NCBI GenBank assembly: GCA_000310025.1
Contig: FN649750.1
Span: 1,187,038-1,251,037, forward strand
Source of the DNA: Ectocarpus siliculosus
Taxonomy: Eukaryota > Sar > Phaeophyceae > Ectocarpales > Ectocarpaceae
Direction: 5' to 3'
DNA length: 64,000 bases
Positions 1 through 11,696 of this stretch are shown in pieces. Each line of letters starts with the position of its first letter. Positions within the stretch are counted from its first letter, which is position 1. The translations under genes were made by a program, and so were the position numbers. Below the pieces are notes generated by a model. The model ran no database searches. It worked only from the letters and a program-made list of their open reading frames with translations, and was not told where the DNA came from.

Positions 1-3000
1 CCACTTTCTCCGAGAATGAGATTGACAATATTTCGAAACGGTGTTCGTGCTATCCCCACCATTGGATTTGTCGGCGCCTCCCTCGAGCAGCGCGCTCATC
101 TTCCGAGTGCCGTACTGGTCGTCCTCCTCCTCGAAGAGCTTGAGGAAGTCGAACAGGGTACCGAGGTCTAGCGGGTGGGGAACGTACTCGTCCACAAGGT
201 CTTCCTCCAGGAATGCCTGAGCAATACACGAAACGCCAAAAGCAGTTCAACTTCCAAGATTAACCTCCGAAGAGGTGTGCCTGGTTCATTTGGGGGGGTG
301 ATTGAGACCCGTGCCCAGCAAGAGCATTCGCCATGCGTAACAAAAGTACCCAGCTGCTGGTTCACGAAAGGTTTTCTTCTCCTCTTTAGATAGGGGTTCT
401 GGAAGTATGCATACAATCACGGATAGACTACCGTACGTGCTATTATCCATATCGCAGGGATGTGTTTGAAGCATTTACAGAGGGTGTTGTTTAGTTTTGC
501 GCCACAAACAAATGATATCGCTACACCCGACAGAAATGTGCAAGTTTGACACACTACAGCAAGGACTTGGGGACTAAACGCTTCTTGGGTATTGTACGAC
601 GATGGATCGATTGTCTATCGCACTCCGGAAGCCCTCGAGAGAATGCGAAGAGGCGGCGGGGCCACTGAGAACATGCAACGCCGAACAATATCCCGTGTGG
701 CTATCAGCCACAACACTTCTGGCGAAAAAGGCAACACCAATTTTGTATACGCTGAAGTTGGGGGCGGCGGTAGCGTCGAAGCGGCCTGAAACCTTTGCGC
801 CCCCGATGACAGCAGACACCCCGAACACCCACACCGCCCACGCACATCAACCCGAGCAGCATTTGGTTGGTTAATCCCATTCTTCCTCCCTCCGGCAATA
901 ATATGTCATTGCAACCTCTGTTCCATTTTTGTATTTTTTTCCCCTCAAATACTTCTTGCGAACAAGGGTATGGTTCATCGAACCGCGTGATCTATCACCC
1001 TCCCTCCTGCCATCCCCCATCCTCAATTAACCCTCTTGTACAAACCTCCAGATCGTCAAACGTGACGCTCCCGGCGGACGTGGTATGAAGCAGCAGCTTC
1101 GTCGAAGGCCCGGGCTCGTTCAGCTCTTCTCCCTCCTGCCCTGCTCGGCCGCTAGTGTTCATGGAGCGAATGGAAGTGGCGACTTCGAGCTCATGGGCGC
1201 GCACTCTCCGGCAAAATTCCGTGCCCGACATTCTCGGCATGTGAAGGTCCACCACGGCTACCTGATAGTAACCCTCGAGGATCATGTCCATCGCTTCTTC
1301 GGCCGAGTGCGCCACCTTGAAGACGGACACACGAACACAAACCGTTCGCAGGATTGTACTGAAATTGCTCAAGGAGTGTTGTTGTCTCCTGCGGCGAGGT
1401 GGGTGTGCCACGGTGCAGCACTGAACAGCGTAGCACATCGTACATGTAGAAACAATTAGGGACGTGCTTTGGTTGCGAGGTGGAGGTTGGGGGGAGGAGA
1501 TTGGACTATAAACTGGATGCTCACGAATGTGCAGCTTCGCGTTGCCCGAACTCTTAGCAACCCCCCCGCCAGCCTCGCAACCTTCAAGCATGGTAGTTGT
1601 GGCGCCCGTTTCAGAGCTGTACGCACGCACCCCACCACAAATTCTGCTTCTGATGCCTCTGTATCCACACACTGATCCCCAGAGCTACGGCTGTGGTGTT
1701 CCTTCTGGTCCCCTTCCCCGTGCTGTTGGTCGCGCCTCGGCGACATACGATGATGCTCCACGCGGTTGTTTGAGTATTTTTAATTGCAACGTCGAAAGAA
1801 CGCCGACGTTGAAGATAGAGGGGAGCACCCAAAGCCCCAAACCCGAATCGGAGAGTGCATAGCACTCCCACCCACCACCCATCCTGTGCAACGAAGTCTA
1901 CTCCCCATGTTCAACACTTGAAACTCTAGCGGTCTCTTCTCACCGTGACAAAGAAATTTCTTTCCTTGAGGCGGGGGAGTGCCCATCGAACCAAGCCCTG
2001 CGGATCCACCAGGAGGATCTAGATGGTGAAGAAGGTCATCATCATGGACGCCGTCACCCCGAAAAATATATTTGCAAGGCGAGGACAAGGTTCGGTGAAA
2101 GGCTCAGCTGGGCTAGCGAGCGCGAGGGGGGAGGGCACTTGGGTTTCAGAGTAAGATACTTATCTCAGGTAGTACATTAGATCAATGCGGGCTTGGGTAA
2201 AGTCAGTACATTTGGCCAGCTCAGTGGAGGAAATACGACGATGTCAACAACGCCAGCAACGACAACACGAACCACACTAGCGACGACGCTGCCATAGCTT
2301 CGATCGAGGATTTTCATTCTCCACGCAATCTCACTGCTTGGTAGCCTGTTCGGCGCGATCTGACTTATGCTCTAGCCCTAGCATGCCCTACCCTGTCATT
2401 GGGACAACTTCTCACCTCGAGAGTTTGCTCACTCTCTTCCGTGTCCTCCTCGCTGTCTCCCGTGTCTCCCTCCCTTTCCTCCGAGATGTTACTCGCGACC
2501 TTTCCTGTCCCCAGCCAATTCATGCTCTGAAACAGAACCAACGTGTTGGTGGACGGCGTGCACGGGTGTTTGTTCGCTTGGTTATTAGCATTCGTTGTTT
2601 CACGGGGTGGTTTCTGGGCGATTTTTTTTGTGTTTTATTGTTCGGTTGCTTGTTTGCCCGTCCATTGTGGTTATCATTTGCCATTTACCGTTTGTTCAGT
2701 ACTGCTGTCGCGACACTCATATATTGATTTTCTGTTTGGTCGTGTGCTCGACAAGGGCAACAAATGGTGATTTCCAGGAAAAACATCAGTCCCTATGAAA
2801 GTGAGATAGCCCGGGGCGGTCACGGCCGTCTGGTGGACTGACTTTATGACCCTTTCTCTCGAACTAACCTGATACCTTTTCGTCAAGCCCACCGCAGTTG
2901 TGCCTTAAACTTCCTACCTGTGCTCAACAATGATCAATCGGCATTATTTCCATTTATTGTTCTTCCCCGTGCAGGTTTTGCGACCTTATTCCCTCTGTTG

Positions 3001-3881
3001 CTGGCTCCGCACCTAGACTGCATGCCCCAGAGAATGTGACCCAGAAGGCAGGAAACAAAGCAAGACCAGCACAAGAGGCCTGGCAATTCCGGAAAAAAAC
3101 TCACGTTGGACTCCACCAGGGTCTGGACCAGGCCCCCGAAAACGGACGCCTTCTTTGTGACCGCCGCCGCCGGTGACGGAGCCGAGGATGGCCGTTTCAA
3201 GAACAGCCCCGAAGTCAGCCTCGCTGCCGCCATCCCCGCCGCCCCCTGCCCGGCGGCTCTCGCGACCGCCTCGTGCTTGTGCATCGACACGTTCCCCTTG
3301 TCGCCGGCGGCGGCAGTTTTTCGCATCGCGCCCCTGACCTCCTCGGCGGCGGCCGCGGCCTTGCCCGGGTTTGCCTCGTCCTCCTGGAGGCTTTCCCTGA
3401 GCTTGTCGAGGCCGCCCTCGGTTCCAAGGAGGTTTCTAACGGTGATGCTGAGCGATCTTCGCTTTGAGGTCCGTTCCCCTCCCGCCGCGAAGCGCTTTGG
3501 CGAGTTTGGCGAGGATCGTGATATTCGGTCGACGGGGGTGGACGTAGTTGCCACGGAGGCAGCTGCGGTGGTTTCTCCGATGTTGGTTTCCCCTGACCAT
3601 GCGGCGGCGGCGGCGGTAGGGTCCGGGGCGCTGGAAGGCCTCCTGTTGGCATGTTCGTCTGGATTGAAACCACAATCCGTCGCCACCCTAGACACTCGAA
3701 TGTCTTCCAAACGTGGGACGTTGGGCCTCGCCGACACGCTCTTACCACGGCCACTGCTGCCGACGATTGTCCCGCCAAGGCTCGACCGGTACCCGTGCCC
3801 GATAGTGTTGCGGTCAGTCCCGCCGGCGCCACCCACGCTCTTTCTGCTGCTTCTTGCGCGGTCATCACTATCGAACTCCAT
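1..3881 (-). CDS. Protein with degenerate response-regulator receiver (REC) domain, 3' end beyond window
   Basis: Four exons join in phase 0: 3105-3881, 1944-2018, 1046-1315 and 216 down to the left edge. Donors are GTGAGT, GTGAGA and GTTTGT; all acceptors end in AG. At least 446 codons are present. Residues 1-259 are Ser/Ala/Arg-rich and probably disordered, with two RPSSAP-type motifs. Residues 260 on form a REC domain: strand 1 ILLVDP, strand 3 with the phospho-acceptor motif VVDLHMPRMSG, strand 4 LLLHTTSAG, then VPHP where the family has KP. Intact REC domains carry an acidic pair in strand 1 and a Lys before that Pro. Here the pair is DP and the Lys is His, so phosphotransfer may be impaired although the acceptor Asp remains. 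About 20 extra residues lie before strand 4. The ATG at 3881 is the first in frame; an upstream exon at 4501-4626 could extend the N-terminus. The REC call is firm; kinase partner and output are unknown. Confidence 0.8.
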
Positions 3882-4500
3882 GACATTGGTCGTCTGGCTG
3901 CCTTCCAGAGAGATCTAGGTCAAGGGTAGGTCGAAGGGATGGGGAATGCGGCGGGGAGGGAGGGGCGGTCGCGACGAGGAGGGGAGAGACGAGTTCCCTC
4001 TCGGGAGCGGGTGGGAACGCGGGCGGCCATCTCTGCATCTCTGCTCACGCGATGAAATCGAGAATCCGATTTAGTATGAGCTCGTGGTTCAGAACCTATA
4101 CCGGAGGATCAGCCCCCTTTCGATCCTTCGAAAAATACCCCTTCTTGTTATGGTCAACAAAATTTCCTCCGAAGACTCCTTCTTGGAAATTTTGCTCCCC
4201 TCAGTCTTCTCCGTCCAACCCGAGTCATAACTTCAATTTATTTTCCACTATCTATCTGGAACCTCAATACCCGCTCCCGCGTTTTCCCATCTATTCCCGT
4301 CTGAAACAACATCACCTCCACCATTGTAGAACCATTGCGTTCCCTGCCCCGCGTATTCAACACCAAAACATCTCTCCCCTCTCATCCGCAAGCCATACTT
4401 TGAGAGGAATGCGTTCTTGAGTGGTTAGCCGTTGACCACATGCCGGAGACAGCTGAGTGTCCCCACCCCCGAGCGTTCCCTTCCTGCACCCACTACACAC

Positions 4501-4626
4501 CTCGGTGTCTTGGATGGCCGGGAGTATAGTACCCCTCTTCTTTGCAGCCGGCAAGCCATGGAGGGAAGATGGCGCCGACGAAGACAGGCGTGGCGACGGG
4601 TTGACAAATGTAGGTGATGCGGCCAT
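4501..4626 (-). CDS. Candidate 5' coding exon of the REC-domain gene
   Basis: On the minus strand an ATG at 4626 opens 42 codons ending in GAG followed by GTGTGT, a usable donor in phase 0. The peptide (starts MAASPTF, later SSSAPSSLHG and AAKKRG) resembles the low-complexity N-terminus of the downstream REC gene. An acceptor at 3894-3895 would add four codons to that gene's first exon and join in frame with its ATG at 3881. This is inference from phase and composition only. The plus strand is also open here, so it could be spurious. Confidence 0.3.
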
Positions 4627-6032
4627 AGCCCCTGGCCGTGGAAGCGCAGCTGCTCCTGCTCCTGTCGCCCCTGCTCGAATGATTCAGCTCACGTGTGTTA
4701 TAGAGTGCCGACTACCTCTTTTGAGCACGGCTGAAAGCCTCGCAATGTCTTAAACGATTGAGCTATCACATACGTTGGCGACGTAGTCGGCGGCTGAGCC
4801 TCATTTCGTCCGTAAATCTTCATGTCTAGAAAGAAGAGAGCCTCAGTTTCTTGTGGAGACGTTTCTTTTGAGCGGGTCGGCACTGGAACTAAAGGTTTCA
4901 CAGTGGCGAAGGGACACGCTGTATTTGGGGACAATGACGAAATATTTGTGTGTCTTCTCTTCCCCATCGAGTCAAAAGGGTTGTTGCCGATTGAAACCAG
5001 CTTGGCTGTGCATGGTAGTGCAGTAGCTTCACAAGGCTAGGACCAGCAGCATTCTGGCCCAGGAAGAAATGGAGCAGACATTATACACCAGCCTCTCGCG
5101 TCGGGACACGGCAAGATTCATGAGTGGGTAAATCACGCTGTTGTTCGACAGGAACGAGCGTGAGTGATGAGTATCTCGTCAAGAGTCACGTTTCATGCAA
5201 AGACACTGCACGTTGACGGCAGTACGAGTGAGGGTGGCTGGTCGATCCCGTGCTACTGTAAGAGCCCATGAACTGTGAAGACCGCCATCTGTTTCCTGTC
5301 GCAAACTCGACAAAGAACGTGAACCCGTCCCGTGTGTATCGCATTGTGGTTACGGGTAAGCTGTGTCACGTACGTTTTCACCTGCTGTTGCGCCAAGCCA
5401 TAACGTCAACAGCAAGACGACTATTATCGAGGTCGTCTGCTTCAATGCTCAACACGGTTTTCAAGAAAATATGTCCCGTCGGAGGCATTACTCGAAGGGC
5501 CTTGTTCATCATGATCACACGTTCGCGAAGAGTAGCGTACGAAGATAACACATGGAACAAGCCAGACATCACATGGTATTCCACGATTGTTTCTTGGAAT
5601 AGGAGCTACTAGCAGTCGCTGCGAGTGGCTCGAGCCCGGTTCAGGGGTCATGTCCCGTGAAGCGCGAACAGGCAAGCAAATAAAAATAGTCAGACCATCC
5701 ACTCCGGAGGGAGTGCGGTATTGACTCCAGCACCTTGATTTGTTTTGGTGTTGTTTTGGAACAGATTGCGTTCAGCACGGCGAGCGTGGGCCAAATAACA
5801 GCGAAGGACATTTTCGAACGATCGTCGTTTCTTGATGAGGCGTTACCAACATCGGCGTGTTACTGGCATGAAAATGCAACTTGTCGCTGCTCTTGTGAAA
5901 TAATTTCCCGTCCGTTCTGGGAACATAGAAACCTAATCCCGATTCCACCATAACATAAAGATACACTTGGAGTGGAGCCGAAGGACTATGACCGGCGCCT
6001 TAGAAACATTGTTGGGTGCAGCCACTCGAAGT
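4627..6032. other. No supported gene
   Basis: Several short ORFs lie on both strands, but none has paired splice signals with protein-like content and none matches a family I know. If the minus-strand gene at 6.0-9.8 kb does not stop at 6033 but splices at the strong CAG/GTGAGG donor ending exon at 6056, its next exon should lie in this stretch. I could not identify it. Confidence 0.4.
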
Positions 6033-8894
6033 TTACAGCACGTAGAACACCTCACCTGTCTTGTGCGCTGACGATAAAGGTTCCAGCGTTGGGTTTCGAC
6101 TCGACTCGCGGCGGGCCGCCCTCGGCGCCGTCATGTCAAGCCCCCCTCTCTCTTCGTCCGCTCCCGCCGCCGTCGACGAAACGCTTCCTTCTCCCTGCTT
6201 GTCGATCTCGCCGAGACGAGAGGAGCGTGTCCTGCCGGAAGTGCTGCCGCCGCGGGTAGAAAGCACCGATGATGCTCCCGCGTCTGGTAGCTCAGCCGGT
6301 GGTCCTTCACCACCGGTAGCAGCAGCGGCGGCGGCGGCGGCCGTGGCTGTATCTCGTGCACTGACGGGGGTGTCGAGCTCAAGATCATCGTCGTCGGGGA
6401 CGTTTTCTGCCGGGATGGTAAACCAGAGCTCGTGGAACCCCTCCCTGTCTCTGGACCTGTCGTAGTCAGCCTCGCCCCCCAGGGCTAGAGCCGCCGCGCG
6501 AACCCACCACGCAGCCTGGTTGTTGGTTTCCGTAATCGAGAAAACAGCAGGCGATCGTCGATGAAGGCAAGGGGTGGTGCGGAGAGAGGGGGAGAGAGAT
6601 CAAGAGAGAGGGAAGAGAGAGAAATGAACCGAAGAATAGGGAGAGAGAAAGAGCAGGGGAAAAAAAAAATAGAAAAAGAGATCTTGACTGAACGCGGTAG
6701 AAGCCGTGTCTAACTCGATCAGTCTCCACTGCAATCGTGAGGATTTCCCATGAGTTGGGTTGGTTGGGGTGCAGTGAGAGAACGGCGACAGACCCTTAAC
6801 AAATGCAAGGAAATGCTAATGTTGTTTCGGATTAGAGCCTTCTCTTCCTCCACAGTCAGATTCGTTGCGCGTATCAACCACCAACACCTACCACACAATC
6901 CTTAGAATCAAGAGGCCGTCAACGACATACGGTCGGGTATAACCCAAGGTTCTGTATGCCCCGAAGTACAGTGATCGAGAAATGTTAAGGTTCAGGCCAA
7001 AGCAAGTTAGAAATCGCCATCCAACAGACCCCACACCGCTCACATGCGACCGATATTTTTGGTCGAACTATGAGCAGCGAATAGAAACGGAACACCTCAA
7101 CACACGCCGCTTGATGAGGATCAAACGGATGGACTTCCATCACGGGTGAGTGAGGGACTTGTCGTTTTTAATATTTTGTTCCCCAGTGATTGTGGACGTC
7201 AGTCAGTCCATACGCGCTTCTTTGATGTTTTCTGGACGCATCGATTAGGGCACACAGGACGAAGGCGACACAGGGAGATTCTTCCTTTATGCATGGTGTA
7301 AGGGCCAACGATGCTGTGTAGGCACGCCACACATTTCTGCGCTTTTTTTCCTGTGGACAAGTGTCACAGGTTGTGTTTCGTCCACTGTACATTGAGCCAA
7401 ACAGGGACGGGAATGGTTGCTTCTGTTTTGGCCACGGTCTCGGTAGGTCATGTACTAGTGAAGGCCTACTGGACTAGAACCGTGGTGAACGCTCAAGATT
7501 CAAGCTTTGCGACTCTCCTTCGCGTCATTCCAGTACGGGACGGTACTACTACGGTTGGTTTGTTTGTACGCACGGTACCTACGATTCGACTCCAGTAGCA
7601 GCAGCAGCAGTAGTAGTAGTAGCAGTAGCAGTAGCAGTAGCAGTAGCAGTAGCAGGAGCAACAGCAACAACGACGAAGAGCAGCAAACAACGACGGCGCA
7701 AAGAGCAATTGCCCAAAGTACCGGTGTTCCTGGAGACGTCTGGTTCCGTGTCCAACATGGACGGTCAGATTAGCCACACGGAAACAAAATCGTCGAATAA
7801 AGCAGGAAAAGACGCAAAACGCAACGTACTTCCATGTAAACACCGACAACTTGACCGTTTTCGTGAACAAACAACCCAGTTTTCATCGTGTATAACAGCC
7901 GGCGGCAAGTGATTGATACTATATCCACCTACCGCTGGCATGTCTCGATCCCACCCAGACAGCACCCTCGGCGCTTCCCGCTGATCCGCAGAAGTTCCAT
8001 CACCCCCGGAGCCCCCGCCTCCTTCCCTTGACCCCGCGACTCTCCAAACCGCTTCTATCCCCACCCTCATCAACCCCGGCCTTGCGTAGGAAACCCTGAG
8101 GATAACGCTATCGTCCTCGTCGGGGTGGAGAGCGTGGATCAAGCACGCCCGCGTCATCTGCTCGAGAGGAAAAAAACCCGGACGAGGGCGGGCGAACGAT
8201 CTCGCTGAGCACGCACGCGAGTTCTAGGGGGGGGCGGTTCCGGTGAGCATGTGTGTGTGTGGGCGGAAAGGTGTTCTGATGGCAACGCTCTCTGGTCCAT
8301 TAGGAAGTTGATGTGGGCTGGGCAAGCACGAGGTTCTGCTCGAAGAACGTGAACACCGACAAGGAAAACGAATGAGATTGTCTCAAAGGGGCGGTTGAGT
8401 CATGAAACTACCGAAACCAACAAAACAACATCGATTCGTTAACGAATCAAGGGGTTGGTGTGTCTCGGCACTACCAAACAATACAGCGGTTCATCTGCAT
8501 ATATCTCCGGATAGTCTAAACGCGTACCTGGCTAAGCCACAAGCGGTAGGTCTTGACGCTCTTGTCAACGTCGGCAGCCACCCTCAAATCCAGCTGGACC
8601 TACGCCAGGAAGAACCAGCAAACGACGGAGGTGACCGTTTTGCATAGGGATAGTCCACAATTTGGGGGGGCACACAAGCCTCCCCATGCGGTGCATGGAA
8701 ATTATTATGTCGTGTTGAACACAATCATTCCTGCCGTCCGTGTTTCCAGACTCTTCAGGCGTACCGAAGACTACCGATCGATACCACACCCATACTTTTA
8801 CTTCCGAAGCTGCAGACGGTACACAGAAAATTTGATATTTCATCAATAGCGCAGTCTGAATTGTGCTCAAGAGAGCAATCAAGCTCAGCGAAAA

Positions 8895-8982
<88 letters not shown>

Positions 8983-9805
8983 GAAAACAGAAAACGAGGA
9001 GGGCGGCGGCGAATCTGTACCGCACGCATCTCCGCGCACACCTTGTGGTGATCTCTTGAAACGGCCAGGTAGGCCGTGGTCCGCAAGCAGGCGTCGAGGA
9101 TTTCTTCCATGTCCGCCTTCTCAAGGACGGGGGTCGGAAGCTCAGAGGCCCCATTCCTATGATATGGCACGAACGTAGCGGAGCGGGGCATTTGCACACG
9201 TATTGTACGTATTCCGGTGAACGTCAAGCAGCCCCACACGGCAAAGAAGTGGCAGGCGAGGGCAGCGGGGGTGACGAGGGATCCTTACAAATGACGCCAA
9301 GAAACATGCGAATTTGAAGGGAATCATGGAGCGTCATGGTTCCACATATGCTGACTTCAGTTAACAGAGCTGTGTGCGTGGGGGAACAATACGATTGGTT
9401 CGACGTTGAAGGCTCTATGAAAGGGTCAAGCCAAACAACCATGTTTCCCTCTCTGTTGTCGTTGTTGGTTTTTCTGTTTTCACAAGTCTCGTCTCCGTGT
9501 CGAATAAGCTCAGCACCACCTCGTGCGAGAAGACTTGGGAAGAGTGCGAAGAGGTCAGAACGGTGGTGGCTATGAAAACGACGACAACACGAGCAGCATC
9601 AGCACCGGTATCAGCAGCAGAAACACCAACAGCAACAACGACAGTAATAACCCTCACTTCAATCCGCTGAGCGCCTTCTCCCCGTACTCCGCGAGCAGGC
9701 TAACCCCGTCCTGGATCTGCTCCAGGGCGTCGCTGTGCATGACGAAAATTCTAGCATCTTTGAAGAGCTCCTTCACCCCTGCCTCGAGCACGTGAAGCGA
9801 TGGCT
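6033..9805 (-). CDS. Unrecognised multi-exon protein, 5' end not found
   Basis: Five exons join in a continuous frame: 9658-9805, 9042-9156 (alternative end 9021), 8528-8599, 7933-8157 and 6033-6515, about 346 residues plus stop. Phases match at every junction (leftover two bases after the first exon, then 0, 0, 0). The 72-nt exon is cleanly bounded by AG and GTACGC. The product looks soluble and starts with helical segments (GVKELFKDARIFVMHSD, EKADMEEILDACL). Later it has WWVRAAALALGG and FHELWFTIP, then an Ala/Gly/Ser-rich, probably disordered tail. I recognise no domain. The stop at 6033 is one option; a strong donor (exon end 6056, CAG/GTGAGG) could lead to further exons. The first exon needs one base from an upstream exon; 10184-10234 would fit. 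An intron carries a long GA microsatellite. Confidence 0.55.
7593..7672. repeat. AGT/AGC trinucleotide microsatellite
   Basis: Imperfect run of AGC and AGT triplets of about 80 bases, lying in the intron between exons 7933-8157 and 6033-6515 of the minus-strand gene. It creates spurious poly-Ser and poly-Tyr/Cys ORFs. Confidence 0.9.
8898..8983. repeat. (GA)n microsatellite
   Basis: Nearly pure GA dinucleotide run of about 86 bases. On the minus strand it reads as a (CT)n tract in the intron between exons 9042-9156 and 8528-8599 of the unrecognised gene. The Arg-Glu and Ser-Leu ORFs across it are artefacts. Confidence 0.95.
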
Positions 9806-10183
9806 CTGCACACAAGGATGAGGAGGCCGGAAGAAGGGGTGGAGGAAATGATGCGTGCGTCAACGGGGAATAACCACAAACATGTTTGCCATCAATTGGC
9901 AAGCAGAGAGGCGGTATCGTCCCCTTCAAAGGGGAACGAGCATGATGATGCACGCATCCCCTCAAAGCCGGGAGGGAGAACGTCGGGTACACAACGCCCC
10001 GGTTACACAAAAAAGTCCAGGGCGAAAGCACCGAAAGATACCCGACCGCGAGTTTTGCACGCATGCAGAGCGTCGTCCAACCAGAAACCGACTGCGAGAC
10101 GGATTCAAAATACACTACACGGTCTCAACACGGTGATCTAGAGGCGCTCCTGCCGGAAGCAATCAAGGGCGTACTCTTCATAC

Positions 10184-10234
10184 GTCTCATGAGGACCTGA
10201 CCGCCGTCGATACTCGACGCGGACGCGCCGTCCA
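10184..10234 (-). CDS. Candidate upstream exon of the unrecognised gene at 6.0-9.8 kb
   Basis: A 51-nt segment lies between CGCCGAG (acceptor) and GTATGAAG (donor). It leaves one base that completes the first codon of the exon at 9805 and reads through DGGQVLMR. All three frames are open here, so support is phase compatibility alone. Other frames give alternative terminal exons with stops near 10140. Confidence 0.25.
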
Positions 10235-11696
10235 CTCGGCGAAGAGTGGCAGCATTTCAATCAAACGGACCCACTTGGAGTATGGGGAGGACGTGAGAGT
10301 AGCTAGCTTGTCGCTTGCCTCGCGCAATCGAATGGGCGGCGGGCTTTCCTCAAGATGTTTTCACAAGTTCATAGCGATGCTATTCTACCAAAAGGCGGCA
10401 ATATTGTCTCAGCCGGAGGAGAATGTTGGAGTGCCTCCTGTATTTGCTAAGTAAGCTGCGTGAAATGAGTCATGTCCGAGTGGCTCAGAGCAGATGCAGG
10501 GCGACGGTGTTCAAGCTACTACTGTTGCTGTTGTTGTTTCGCTATCTTGACGTTTCGCGAGGACCCAGGACCTCTTCCCACAGGTCGCATTGGTTCAAGG
10601 AGAAGGAGACCCGGTCCATGTCTCTCGCAGGCGAACCCCAAACGATGTTGTAGAATATCAAGGGTGATAACCCAGAAACAAGGTCCACTGGTGTCCTTCG
10701 GTGCAGACCACCTTCTCTTCAAGCGTATTAAATGTGTACTTTGCGCACGCCTCACGAATGCGGAAGCGACTGCTCTACTGCAGCAGCGTTCACAGGCGGG
10801 TCGTGTGACGGTTTCTCTCCTGCCCGGTAGGAAGCAAGCGAGGGTACTACAGCCTCCGCAGCCTCTAAGATAAACCGGTGGATAAATTTTCGCCTATCGG
10901 GGAGACGAGGGGCGGGGACGGGTCGATTTTAGCCAATGGGAAGGACCCATTCGGATTGCTCAAGGGGAATCGACAGAGGTGCACCCGATGCTCGGAGGGG
11001 GCATCGGGCCTAGGGGGCATCGGGCCTAAAGCCATCGTACACACCTGTCACCAGGTGCCTAAGGAGAAGCTCTGAGAAGGCCGATTGGCGTCTCCTGTGG
11101 TCCTCGAAGTCCATGCTGTCTTCTAAAGCCATCAGCGTTCTCGCATCCCGTGCTTGTTCCCACAACACCTGGTGGATGTTTTAAAACAGAAGTGAGGGTC
11201 AAGAGGCCTCGATTTTTTCCTATAGTGCTCCAAACGCCGTCCGTTCTCGCAGTTCGGTAGTGTAGCCCCGCAACCGAGTGCTTCAGTTGAAAGAACAATA
11301 TATGGTGGGGGCAGATAGGTACTGCGAGCGACTGTGATCTCCACGACGATAGACACCCCCCAAAAAACAAATGTGGGAAGCCAGAGATCTTCGCCCTTAC
11401 GGCCCGCATCGTAGCTGCAACCTCCTCAACCCCCTTTAGGAACAGTCCTGGTTTCCACGATGTGAACGATCGCTTCTAGGCCTGCTGGGCAAAGACATAA
11501 GTTCCTAACTAGGACAAAAAACTAATTTGTAATGAGTTGAATTGTTGGGCGGAAGTTCGACTCACCCGAAGGTGGAGATATTCCTATGCGAAAATCGTTC
11601 GATAAAGAACCGAAGCAGTATCAGTCAGCTAGCCACCCCATTCCCACCGTTGTTGAACTGGTACTTTTGTTCGGTCATTCTTCTGGAAACGCTCCT
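10235..11696. other. Intergenic, no supported gene
   Basis: Short ORFs on both strands, no splice-bounded protein-like exon, no repeat longer than a short direct copy of GGGGGCATCGGGCCTA near 11000. Probably the spacer between the membrane-protein gene and the unrecognised gene, perhaps with missed 5' exons of the latter. Confidence 0.4.

Noticed and set aside
3215-3886. 223-codon minus ORF overlapping the REC gene's first exon
   Set aside because: It is a shifted frame of the same GC-rich exon. Only the frame starting at 3881 splices in phase to the receiver domain.
8861-9178. Arg/Glu-rich plus ORF and Ser/Leu-rich minus ORFs
   Set aside because: They are created by the GA microsatellite. 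Real coding here is the splice-bounded minus exon 9042-9156.
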